Assembly: GCA_964567545.1 (NCBI GenBank)
Contig: CAZMNB010000041.1
Coordinates: 1 to 10,639, forward strand
Reading direction: 5' to 3'
DNA: 10,639 nucleotides
From: UBA7398 sp964567545
GTDB lineage: Bacteria; Actinomycetota; Actinomycetes; Nanopelagicales; Nanopelagicaceae
Below, piece by piece: positions 1 to 6,405 of this stretch. The notes beneath the pieces were generated by a model. The model saw nothing but the letters and a program-made list of their open reading frames with translations, had not been told where the DNA came from and ran no database searches. The translations under genes were made by a program, and so were the position numbers. The number at the start of each line of letters is the position of its first letter. Within the stretch, counting starts at the first letter, position 1.

Positions 1-168
1 GAAAGTGGATATTTCGATATTGAACTTTCCGCTTATGGCCAAGATGGCGAACCATGCTCCAGATGCGGTAGTGAAATTCGCCGAATTGCCTTTGCTAATC
101 GGTCTTCGCATTTTTGTCCAAAGTGTCAGGTAAAGCGAGGGTCAAAAAGAGGAAAGATTAAAAAATAG
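1..168 (+). CDS. mutM: Formamidopyrimidine-DNA glycosylase, C-terminal end (partial)
   Basis: Only the last 55 codons are present; the gene enters from the left edge in frame 1 and stops at TAG 166-168. The fragment is the FPG/IleRS-type zinc finger that closes MutM (Fpg) proteins. It has PCSRC (Cys19 and Cys22 of the fragment) and HFCPKC (Cys39 and Cys42), which give the four zinc ligands. Arg34, in NRSSHFCP, matches the conserved DNA-contacting arginine of the finger. MutM is a bifunctional glycosylase/AP lyase that removes oxidised purines such as 8-oxoguanine in base excision repair. Its catalytic N-terminal proline and helix-two-turn-helix lie outside the window. The protein ends in a lysine/arginine-rich tail. 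Position directly upstream of smc matches actinobacterial gene order. The Nei (endonuclease VIII) family shares this finger, but context favours MutM. Confidence 0.9.
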   Translation, partial: ESGYFDIELSAYGQDGEPCSRCGSEIRRIAFANRSSHFCPKCQVKRGSKRGKIKK

Positions 169-176
169 GTGAGAAT

Positions 177-212
177 CCCGACAAGCGGGCGGAATGACCC
201 ATCCTTTATGGG
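177..212 (+). other. Two small stem-loops between mutM and smc
   Basis: The spacer holds CCCG (177-180) pairing with CGGG (186-189) over a 5-nt loop. It also holds CCCAT (198-202) pairing with ATGGG (208-212) over a 5-nt loop. Both stems are perfect but only 4 and 5 bp. The nearest T-run, TTTT at 226-229, is 13 nt past the second stem, so this is not a convincing intrinsic terminator. The stems could be weak leader structure for smc or chance; no promoter could be assigned. Confidence 0.2.
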
Positions 213-233
213 CTGGAGCGATAGGTTTTCCCC

Positions 234-3200
234 ATGTATCTAAAGAGTATGACCTTAAAGGGCTTTAAGTCCTTTGCGGCTCCAACGACTCTTAGATTTG
301 AACGCGGTATTACCTGTGTAGTCGGCCCGAATGGTTCTGGCAAAAGTAACGTTGTAGATGCACTTGCTTGGGTTATGGGAGAGCAAGGCGCTAAGAGTTT
401 GCGTGGCGGAAAGATGGAAGATGTAATTTTCGCTGGAACATCGGGAAGAGCCCCATTAGGACGTGCTGAGGTCTCCGTAACGATTGATAATGCAGATGGC
501 GCGCTCCCGATTGACTACACCGAAGTTACGATCTCGAGAATTCTTTTTAGAAATGGGCAGAGCGAATATCAAATTAATGGTGAGAACGCACGATTATTAG
601 ATATTCAAGAGTTGCTTAGCGATAGTGGTATCGGTCGCGAAATGCATGTAATTGTTGGGCAAGGTCAATTAGATGCAATCCTCACTGCAAACCCTGATGA
701 ACGACGTGGGTTTATCGAAGAAGCTGCTGGTGTGCTTAAGCATAGAAAGCGGAAAGAGAAAGCGCTAAGAAAATTAGAATCGATGCAGGGAAATTTGGCG
801 CGCGTACAAGATTTAACGGTTGAGCTTCGTCGCCAACTTAAACCGCTCGGAAAGCAAGCTGAGGTGGCAAAGAAAGCTGCGACTATCCAAGCTGATGTAA
901 GAGATGCTCGCTTACGCTTGCTTGCCGATGATTTGATTGCGCTTCAATCCACAATCAATGCTGAAGTTGCGGATGAAACATCGCTCCGAGCTCGCAAAGC
1001 AATTGTTGATAATGATTTAGAGAAATTACGAAATCGGGAAATTGAGATTGACCAAATTTCTGCAGTTGAAAGTCCGCAACTTGCTAAAGCGCAAGAGAAC
1101 TACTATCAATTAACCTCGCAACGTGAAAAATTAAGAGGAACTCAGAACTTAGCTTCAGAACGAGCGCGTTTCTTAGCCGAAGAAGCCGAAGAAGCTAGAA
1201 GTAGCGGCAGAGATCCAGTTGCGCTTGAAGAAGAAGCTCGCGTACTACGTGCCGAGGAAGCGTTATTAAATTCAAATTTGGAGCGTTCTAGAAACGAATT
1301 AATTATTGCAAGTGACCAACTTCTACAATTAGAAACTTCGTTAAAAGCAGAAGAGGACGCGGTAGCGGCAGCTCTTCGAGCAATTGCTGATTTACGTGAA
1401 GGAACTGCGCGTCAAGAAGGTCACATCAAGAGTTTAAATTCTCGAATTGAGAGCGGAAATGCAGAGATAACTCGTTTGGCTAGAGCGAAAGATGATGCCC
1501 AAGAGCGTGCGGACCATGCGCAATACGAATTTGCAACTTTAGAGAGTGAAATTGCAGGGCTGGGCGCCGGTGAACTGAATTTGGATGCAAACTTTGAAAA
1601 GAGTAAAGCCGATCTAAATAGTGCAAAATCTGAATTGGAAAAAATCACTGCAGAGTTAAATAAGTCTGAACGAGATAAGAGTGGTGCGGAAGCAAAACTA
1701 GATGCTCTTAGACAAGCTACTATGCATCGCGATGGCAGTGGCGCACTGTTAACCAATACCAAAGGCATTGAAGTTCGCGGTTCATTAGCTTCGTTAATAT
1801 CGATAGATAATGGGTGGGAAAAAGCAGTTGCGGCTGCGTTAGGCTCACTTTCTGATGCAATTGTGGTTGCCGATTTACGCGGCGCAGTTTCAGCATTGGC
1901 GTATTTGAAATCTGAGAGCGCCGGAAGTGTTGATGTTTTAATTGTTGGCTCTCCAGATGTAGCTATCCCACAAGTTCCAACCGGGCTTACTCCGCTCGCG
2001 AGCAAAGTTTCATCGTCATCATTAGGTCGAGTACTGCCTGCTCTTTTGAGTGGGTTTATTGCGGCTGAATCACTTGCAGAAGCTGAACAAATTGTGGCAA
2101 CAAATCTTGCTGTTACAGCAATAACTCGTGATGGCGACATGATTTCACAAACTAGAGCGCGAGGCGGATCTACCGTAAAGAATTCCCTAATTGAAATCAA
2201 CGCGATGATTGCGGATGCTGAAACCGATTTTACTAAATGTTCACAGTTAAGTGATCGCTTAAAATTTGAACTTTCTCGCTCCCAAGAGAATATGCGAAGC
2301 GTGCAGTCTAATTTTGATGTTGCGATAGCAAAGTTAAATGAATCCGATGCAAAAATGGCGGGAATCGCAGAACAGATGGCGGCCGCCGGTCAAGGCGTTA
2401 AGAGCGCAATCGCGGAAATTGAACGGTTAAAGGCAGTAATTGTGGAAGCTTCTATTTCAATTGAAACCGATCGTCGCGAATTAGAAATAGCGGCAGCGAA
2501 ATTCAATAATAATGAAGAAGCTAAAGAACCTGATACGGCAAACCTTGAATCTCTAAGATCTCGCGTTGCTACTTCTAGAGCGCTCGAGGTTGAAGCGCGA
2601 CTCAAACTTCGAACTGAAGAGGAGCGGGTTGCAGCGATTACTCGCAGAGCATCTGATCTTGAAAGCGCGGCTAAAAATGAACGGGAAGCGGCATCGAGAA
2701 GTATCTCGCGACGCGAAGCGCGCGCAAGAGGTGCCGTAACTGCGCAAGCGATTGCGGACACAGCTTATGAAGCGTTAATTCAAATCGAAGTATCTATTTC
2801 GAGAGCAGCTTCAGAACGTGAGCGACTAGAGAATGCCAGAACCGAACGCGAAGGCGAAACGTTAGCAATCCGTGCGCAAATTCGTGAACTTGCTGCTGAA
2901 CTAGAACAATTAACTTCAAGTGTTCATCGCGATGAAATTGCTAGAGCTGAGCAACGATTGCGGATAGAACAATTGGAAGAACGCGCTGTTGAAGAGTATG
3001 GCGTGGATATTCCGGTCCTTTTATCTGAATACAACCCGGAGAAAGATGTGCCAACATTTATTGAAACTGAAACTGGGGAGATAATCCAAGGAGATTTGAT
3101 TCCTTACCGTAGAGATCAACAGGAAAAACGGTTGGCTAGCGCCGAGCGTCAACTTGCGCTACTCGGACGGATCAACCCATTAGCTCTCGAAGAGTATTCA

Positions 3201-3776
3201 TCGCTAGAAGAGCGACTCCGTTATTTGGCCGAGCAACTCGAGGATTTAAAGAAATCTCGGAAGGATTTATTAGACATTATTAAAGAAGTTGATGACAAAG
3301 TTCAAGAGATTTTCTTGCAAGCATTTAAAGATACTGCGCGTGAATTTGAAATTATTTTTGCTCGCTTATTCCCTGGTGGTGAAGGTCGATTGATTCTTAC
3401 CGATCCTGATGACTTATTAACTTCCGGTGTAGATGTGGAAGCCCGACCACCTGGAAAGCGTATTAAACGACTCTCATTACTATCAGGTGGCGAGCGCTCC
3501 TTAACGGCGGTCGCTCTCTTAATTGCTATTTTTAAAGCCCGTCCAAGTCCTTTCTATGTGATGGACGAAGTTGAAGCTGCGTTAGATGATACGAATTTGG
3601 GTCGTTTGCTTGGTGTATTAGAAGAGCTTCGCGCAGCTTCGCAATTAATCATCATCACACACCAAAAACGCACCATGGAAATCGGCGATGCACTTTATGG
3701 CGTAACTATGCGAGGCGATGGCGTATCCGAAGTTATTTCACAGCGGTTGCGTGAAGTAGAACCTGAAACAGTTTAA
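234..3776 (+). CDS. smc: Chromosome segregation/condensation ATPase SMC
   Basis: SMC is the ATPase of the bacterial SMC-ScpA-ScpB condensin, which folds and helps segregate the chromosome. At 1180 residues it is the usual full length. Visible in order: N-terminal ATPase half with Walker A GPNGSGKS (31-38) and Q-loop around GQGQLDAI (142-149); a long Glu/Ala/Arg/Lys-rich coiled-coil arm (about 165-500); a hinge (about 510-646) ending in a conserved Gly-Gly; a return coiled coil (about 650-1000); and a C-terminal half with ABC signature LSGGE (1083-1087), Walker B ending in Asp1111-Glu1112, and a switch histidine at 1143. All catalytic elements are intact. ATG 234 is the first possible start because an in-frame TAG lies at 222-224, and the MYLKSMTLKGFKSF opening is typical. 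A weak Shine-Dalgarno sequence, AGG, sits 8 nt upstream. The stop is 9 nt before ftsY, implying co-transcription. Confidence 0.98.
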   Translation: MYLKSMTLKGFKSFAAPTTLRFERGITCVVGPNGSGKSNVVDALAWVMGEQGAKSLRGGKMEDVIFAGTSGRAPLGRAEVSVTIDNADGALPIDYTEVTISRILFRNGQSEYQINGENARLLDIQELLSDSGIGREMHVIVGQGQLDAILTANPDERRGFIEEAAGVLKHRKRKEKALRKLESMQGNLARVQDLTVELRRQLKPLGKQAEVAKKAATIQADVRDARLRLLADDLIALQSTINAEVADETSLRARKAIVDNDLEKLRNREIEIDQISAVESPQLAKAQENYYQLTSQREKLRGTQNLASERARFLAEEAEEARSSGRDPVALEEEARVLRAEEALLNSNLERSRNELIIASDQLLQLETSLKAEEDAVAAALRAIADLREGTARQEGHIKSLNSRIESGNAEITRLARAKDDAQERADHAQYEFATLESEIAGLGAGELNLDANFEKSKADLNSAKSELEKITAELNKSERDKSGAEAKLDALRQATMHRDGSGALLTNTKGIEVRGSLASLISIDNGWEKAVAAALGSLSDAIVVADLRGAVSALAYLKSESAGSVDVLIVGSPDVAIPQVPTGLTPLASKVSSSSLGRVLPALLSGFIAAESLAEAEQIVATNLAVTAITRDGDMISQTRARGGSTVKNSLIEINAMIADAETDFTKCSQLSDRLKFELSRSQENMRSVQSNFDVAIAKLNESDAKMAGIAEQMAAAGQGVKSAIAEIERLKAVIVEASISIETDRRELEIAAAKFNNNEEAKEPDTANLESLRSRVATSRALEVEARLKLRTEEERVAAITRRASDLESAAKNEREAASRSISRREARARGAVTAQAIADTAYEALIQIEVSISRAASERERLENARTEREGETLAIRAQIRELAAELEQLTSSVHRDEIARAEQRLRIEQLEERAVEEYGVDIPVLLSEYNPEKDVPTFIETETGEIIQGDLIPYRRDQQEKRLASAERQLALLGRINPLALEEYSSLEERLRYLAEQLEDLKKSRKDLLDIIKEVDDKVQEIFLQAFKDTAREFEIIFARLFPGGEGRLILTDPDDLLTSGVDVEARPPGKRIKRLSLLSGGERSLTAVALLIAIFKARPSPFYVMDEVEAALDDTNLGRLLGVLEELRAASQLIIITHQKRTMEIGDALYGVTMRGDGVSEVISQRLREVEPETV

Positions 3777-3785
3777 TTCGTAGTT

Positions 3786-4625
3786 ATGAGTCTTTTTAAG
3801 AAGCTCTTAGCAAAAATTACCGGGAATGAACTTTCAACCGCGGAGTTACAAGATTTAGAGACTTTGTTAATTGAGGCAGATTTAGGTACCGAAGTTGCAA
3901 AAAAAGTTATCGACAGCGCAAGGTCGCGCAACGGTGAAAATTTTCTAGACGCCGTTAAAGCTACTCTCGTTGACTCACTATCTAAAAAATCTAGAAATAT
4001 TGCCCTTGATGGCAATAACCCAACAGTGATCCTGATCGTTGGGGTAAATGGAACCGGCAAAACCACCAGCGCCGCAAAACTTGCAAACTATCTAAAAAAT
4101 AGCGATAAGAAAGTTTTAATTGCGGCTGCGGATACTTTTCGAGCAGCTGCGGTTGAGCAGATCCAAACCTGGGGAGCGCGCTTAGAGGTTTCAGTTATCG
4201 CCGGAAAAGAAGGAGCTGATCCCGCATCAGTTGCCTTTGATGCGGCAAAAGCAGCGTTAGCAGGGAAAGTTGATTATTTAATTATTGATACTGCTGGCAG
4301 ATTGCACACAAAGGATAATTTGATGGCAGAACTAGAAAAATTAAAGCGAGTTGTAGCCAAAGTTATCCCAATCGCCGAAGTACTGTTTGTTTTAGATGGG
4401 ACAACCGGACAAAATGGCTTGGCGCAGGCGCAGATATTTAATGAGAGCGTTGGTCTAACTGGCGTGATTGTGACTAAATTGGACGGCAGCGCAAAAGGTG
4501 GCATTGCAGTGGCGACCGAGTCTGTCTTGGATTTGCCGATTAAGTTCATCGGAACTGGCGAAAACATCGGGGATTTCGCCCCATTCGATGCTTCAAAATA
4601 TTTAGAAGATTTAACCAGTCTGTAA
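3786..4625 (+). CDS. ftsY: Signal recognition particle receptor FtsY (minimal NG form)
   Basis: FtsY is the membrane-associated GTPase that receives ribosome-SRP complexes by pairing with Ffh and delivers nascent membrane proteins to SecYEG. The 279-residue protein is a bare NG domain: N helical bundle (about 15-75), then G motifs GVNGTGKTT (86-94), DTFRAAAVEQ (116-125), DTAGR (168-172), TKLDG (230-234) and closing GTGE (256-259). The acidic A domain and the N-terminal transmembrane segment seen in some actinobacterial FtsY proteins are absent. The N terminus, MSLFKKLLAKI, instead looks like a short amphipathic helix that could bind lipid. The start is well fixed: the smc stop TAA lies in the same frame four codons upstream, and no start codon falls between. 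No clear Shine-Dalgarno sequence is visible, so translation may be coupled to smc. Lack of a methionine-rich M domain separates it from Ffh, its paralogue downstream. Confidence 0.96.
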   Translation: MSLFKKLLAKITGNELSTAELQDLETLLIEADLGTEVAKKVIDSARSRNGENFLDAVKATLVDSLSKKSRNIALDGNNPTVILIVGVNGTGKTTSAAKLANYLKNSDKKVLIAAADTFRAAAVEQIQTWGARLEVSVIAGKEGADPASVAFDAAKAALAGKVDYLIIDTAGRLHTKDNLMAELEKLKRVVAKVIPIAEVLFVLDGTTGQNGLAQAQIFNESVGLTGVIVTKLDGSAKGGIAVATESVLDLPIKFIGTGENIGDFAPFDASKYLEDLTSL

Positions 4626-4630
4626 CAAAA

Positions 4631-4654
4631 TCGGGAGAACTGTCACCTTCCCGA
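4631..4654 (+). terminator. Weak hairpin after ftsY, possible terminator
   Basis: TCGGGA (4631-4636) pairs with TCCCGA (4649-4654). One further G-T pair leaves a 10-nt loop. It begins 6 nt after the ftsY stop, where a terminator would sit, but the 3' side lacks a T-run. The AAAA tract on its 5' side would give a U-run only for minus-strand transcripts, and no minus-strand gene is seen here. The right arm overlaps the GlnR-like box, so the symmetry may have another cause. Confidence 0.25.
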
Positions 4655-4657
4655 AAT
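4642..4657 (+). promoter_or_regulatory. Candidate GlnR-type nitrogen box upstream of amtB
   Basis: The sequence reads GTCAC-n6-GAAAT. This fits the GlnR half-site pattern known from Streptomyces (gTnAC-n6-GaAAc) at all but the last base. A further GTAAC lies 20 nt upstream (4622-4626), but its partner is GGGAG, and the 20-nt offset differs from the usual 22 nt between repeated sites. The position, about 100 nt before amtB, suits a nitrogen-control site, since amtB-glnK-glnD is a standard GlnR target in Actinobacteria. The motif is short and degenerate, and no GlnR gene is in the window, so this is a suggestion only. Confidence 0.3.
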
Positions 4658-4742
4658 GATTCTCGATGCTTGGCTGTAATAGAAGCGCGCCATGCTTCAC
4701 CCATCTCAACGGTGAGAATCGCCGCTAAACCCACAATTTGGG
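4657..4742 (+). other. Possible structured leader of amtB
   Basis: GATTCTC (4658-4664) is perfectly complementary to GAGAATC (4714-4720), with a G-T pair possible at each end. Inside, TGGC (4671-4674) can pair with GCCA (4689-4692), extended past a T-T mismatch by GC (4668-4669) with GC (4694-4695). Two alternative local stems compete: GAAGC (4682-4686) with GCTTC (4694-4698), and TCTCA (4704-4708) with TGAGA (4713-4717). CCCA (4730-4733) can pair with TGGG (4739-4742) just before the amtB ribosome binding site. One 7-nt inverted repeat in a region this size is not rare by chance, and I recognise no known riboswitch. Confidence 0.2.
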
Positions 4743-4744
4743 AT

Positions 4745-4750
4745 AAAGGA
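4745..4750 (+). promoter_or_regulatory. Ribosome binding site deciding the amtB start
   Basis: AAAGGA lies 6 nt before ATG 4757 and 3 nt before the adjacent ATG 4754. The spacing favours 4757. This site argues against the longer reading from TTG 4670, which has no Shine-Dalgarno sequence and would add a charged, non-family N terminus. Confidence 0.6.
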
Positions 4751-4756
4751 AAAATG

Positions 4757-6061
4757 ATGACTGAGGTAGTTTTAAATACTGGCGATACCGCTTGGGTATT
4801 AGCTAGCACCGCTTTAGTTTTGTTGATGACACCTGGATTGGCACTTTTCTACGGTGGCATGGTCCGCGCAAAAAGTGTTCTAAATATGATGATGATGTCG
4901 ATGATTACTATTGGAATCGTCAGCGTTCTCTGGGTAATTTATGGATTTAAATTAGCGTTTGGATTTGAATCTGGCTCACAATGGTATGGATCGTTCTCGT
5001 TTTCGGGATTAGGAAGTGCTGTAAACGAACTCACTAATAATGGGGGAGTTTATCCAATTCCATTATTGGCATTTGCTGCATTCCAATTGATGTTTGCGAT
5101 AATTACGCCTGCTCTAATCTCCGGAGCGATTGCAGATCGGACAAAATTTAGTTCTTGGACAATTTTTGTTGCGATCTGGGTTACTTTAGTTTATTTCCCA
5201 GTTGCGCACTGGGTCTTTGCTTTCGGAAATAAAATTGGCGAGACTGTAACTGGAGCAGGGTTTTTAGCTGCGCGCGGAATTGAAGATTTTGCTGGTGGTA
5301 CGGCCGTGCATATAAATGCTGGAGCTGCTGGTTTAGCGCTCTGCTTAATTCTTGGTCGTCGAGTTGGATGGCGTAAAGAAGTTATGCGTCCACATTCATT
5401 GCCCGTGGTACTGCTAGGTGCAGGTCTGCTCTGGTTTGGGTGGTTTGGTTTTAATGCTGGATCAGCGCTCGGTGCAAATGGAATTGCGGCGTTAGCTTTT
5501 ATGAATACGCAAGTTGCAACCGCTGCAGCGTTATTAGGTTGGGTAGTCGTGGAAAAACTAAGAGATGGTCATCCAACAAGTTTGGGTGCAGCATCCGGTG
5601 CAGTCGCAGGATTGGTTGCAATCACGCCAGCATGTGCATTCGTTGCACCATGGGCAGCCGTTTTAATTGGGTTGATCGCAGGCGCACTTTGCTCGCTCGC
5701 CGTTGGATTGAAATACAAACTTGGATTCGATGATTCGCTAGATGTTGTAGGGGTGCATTTAGTCGGTGGGTTCTGGGGTTGTATCTCAATTGGTTTCTTT
5801 GGGAGCAGCGCAGTAAACAGCTTAGGTTTAGATGGTCTCTTCTATGGCGGTGGGAGTACGCTCTTAGGGAAACAAGCGCTCGGAGCGGTTATGGTCATGA
5901 CTTATTCCTTCGTTGTAACTTTAATAATTGGATTTGTAATCCATAAGACCATTGGTTTCCGAGTTAAACCAGAGACCGAAGTTGCTGGAATCGATCTCAG
6001 CGAACATGCTGAATCCGCATATGAAATGGCACCATCATCACGAGGAGGATATTCCGCATGA
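4757..6061 (+). CDS. amtB: Ammonium transporter, Amt/MEP/Rh family
   Basis: This inner-membrane trimeric channel takes up ammonium. The 434-residue protein has the hydrophobic profile of the 11-helix Amt fold, starting with TM1 near residue 12. Family signatures are present: DFAGGTAVHINAG with Asp177 and pore His185 (E. coli D160 and H168), GWFGFNAGSA with gate Phe232 and Ser236 (F215 and S219), and second pore histidine His334 in GVHLVGG (H318). The position aligned with E. coli Trp148 appears to be Phe (HWVF), followed by a longer loop before the Asp177 motif; the alignment there is uncertain. The C-terminal tail carries EVAGIDLSEHAESAY, the cytoplasmic region that contacts PII. ATG 4757 is chosen from its ribosome binding site; ATG 4754 is a near-equal alternative. 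The TGA stop overlaps the glnK start (ATGA), indicating translational coupling. Expression is probably nitrogen-regulated. Confidence 0.97.
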   Translation: MTEVVLNTGDTAWVLASTALVLLMTPGLALFYGGMVRAKSVLNMMMMSMITIGIVSVLWVIYGFKLAFGFESGSQWYGSFSFSGLGSAVNELTNNGGVYPIPLLAFAAFQLMFAIITPALISGAIADRTKFSSWTIFVAIWVTLVYFPVAHWVFAFGNKIGETVTGAGFLAARGIEDFAGGTAVHINAGAAGLALCLILGRRVGWRKEVMRPHSLPVVLLGAGLLWFGWFGFNAGSALGANGIAALAFMNTQVATAAALLGWVVVEKLRDGHPTSLGAASGAVAGLVAITPACAFVAPWAAVLIGLIAGALCSLAVGLKYKLGFDDSLDVVGVHLVGGFWGCISIGFFGSSAVNSLGLDGLFYGGGSTLLGKQALGAVMVMTYSFVVTLIIGFVIHKTIGFRVKPETEVAGIDLSEHAESAYEMAPSSRGGYSA

Positions 6062-6396
6062 AACTTATAACTGCAATTCTGAAACCATTCAAATTAGATG
6101 ACGTTAAAGATGCGCTACAAGCTTTTGGAATAAATGGCATGACCGTTTCGGAAGCAAGTGGTTTTGGTAGACAACGTGGCCATACTGAGGTCTATCGTGG
6201 TGCGGAATACACCGTTGATTTAGTTCCAAAAATTCGTCTCGAAGTATTAGTGGATTCGCCTGATGTTGAAGCAGTCATTGACGTAATAGTTAAAGCTGCC
6301 GGGACTGGTTCTATCGGTGACGGAAAAGTTTGGGCGACTCCAGTCGAGCATGTCGTTCGAGTTAGAACTGGCGAACGAGGACCAGAAGCAATCTAG
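6058..6396 (+). CDS. glnK: Nitrogen regulatory protein PII (GlnK type)
   Basis: This is a trimeric cytosolic PII signal protein that senses ATP/ADP and 2-oxoglutarate and controls AmtB and other nitrogen targets. The 112 residues are standard length. The ferredoxin-like fold opens with MKLITAILKPFKLDDVKDAL. Gln39, which takes part in Mg-ATP/2-oxoglutarate binding, lies at the T-loop base. Tyr51 in RGAEYTVD is the T-loop tyrosine that GlnD modifies. The B-loop TGSIGDGKVW (83-92) binds the nucleotide phosphates, and the C-loop follows with VRVRTGERG. In Streptomyces and Corynebacterium this tyrosine is adenylylated rather than uridylylated, so AMP modification is likely here by inference. The start overlaps the amtB stop by 4 nt and has a strong GAGGAGG ribosome binding site (6042-6048) with a 9-nt spacer. 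Linkage to amtB supports the name glnK over glnB. Confidence 0.97.
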   Translation: MKLITAILKPFKLDDVKDALQAFGINGMTVSEASGFGRQRGHTEVYRGAEYTVDLVPKIRLEVLVDSPDVEAVIDVIVKAAGTGSIGDGKVWATPVEHVVRVRTGERGPEAI

Positions 6397-6405
6397 GAAA
6401 TAAGA

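Noticed and set aside
1421..2200. Long open frame of 259 codons on the minus strand inside smc
   Set aside because: It lies wholly within the SMC coiled coil and hinge, has a low-complexity Ser/Ala-rich translation with no family features, and arises from the codon bias of the sense strand.
4656..4679. Seven-codon upstream open frame before amtB
   Set aside because: It has no ribosome binding site and no run of regulatory codons, and frames this short are expected by chance.
4670..4756. TTG-initiated N-terminal extension of amtB
   Set aside because: The 29 extra residues are charged and unlike Amt N termini, no Shine-Dalgarno sequence precedes the TTG, and a good ribosome binding site sits just before ATG 4757.
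4546..4809. Minus-strand open frame across the ftsY-amtB spacer
   Set aside because: It overlaps both flanking genes, has no recognisable motif or ribosome binding site, and would be convergent with a uniformly + strand region.
4875..4910. Run of methionines in AmtB as possible repeat slippage
   Set aside because: Methionine-rich second transmembrane helices are normal in the Amt family and the reading frame continues intact.
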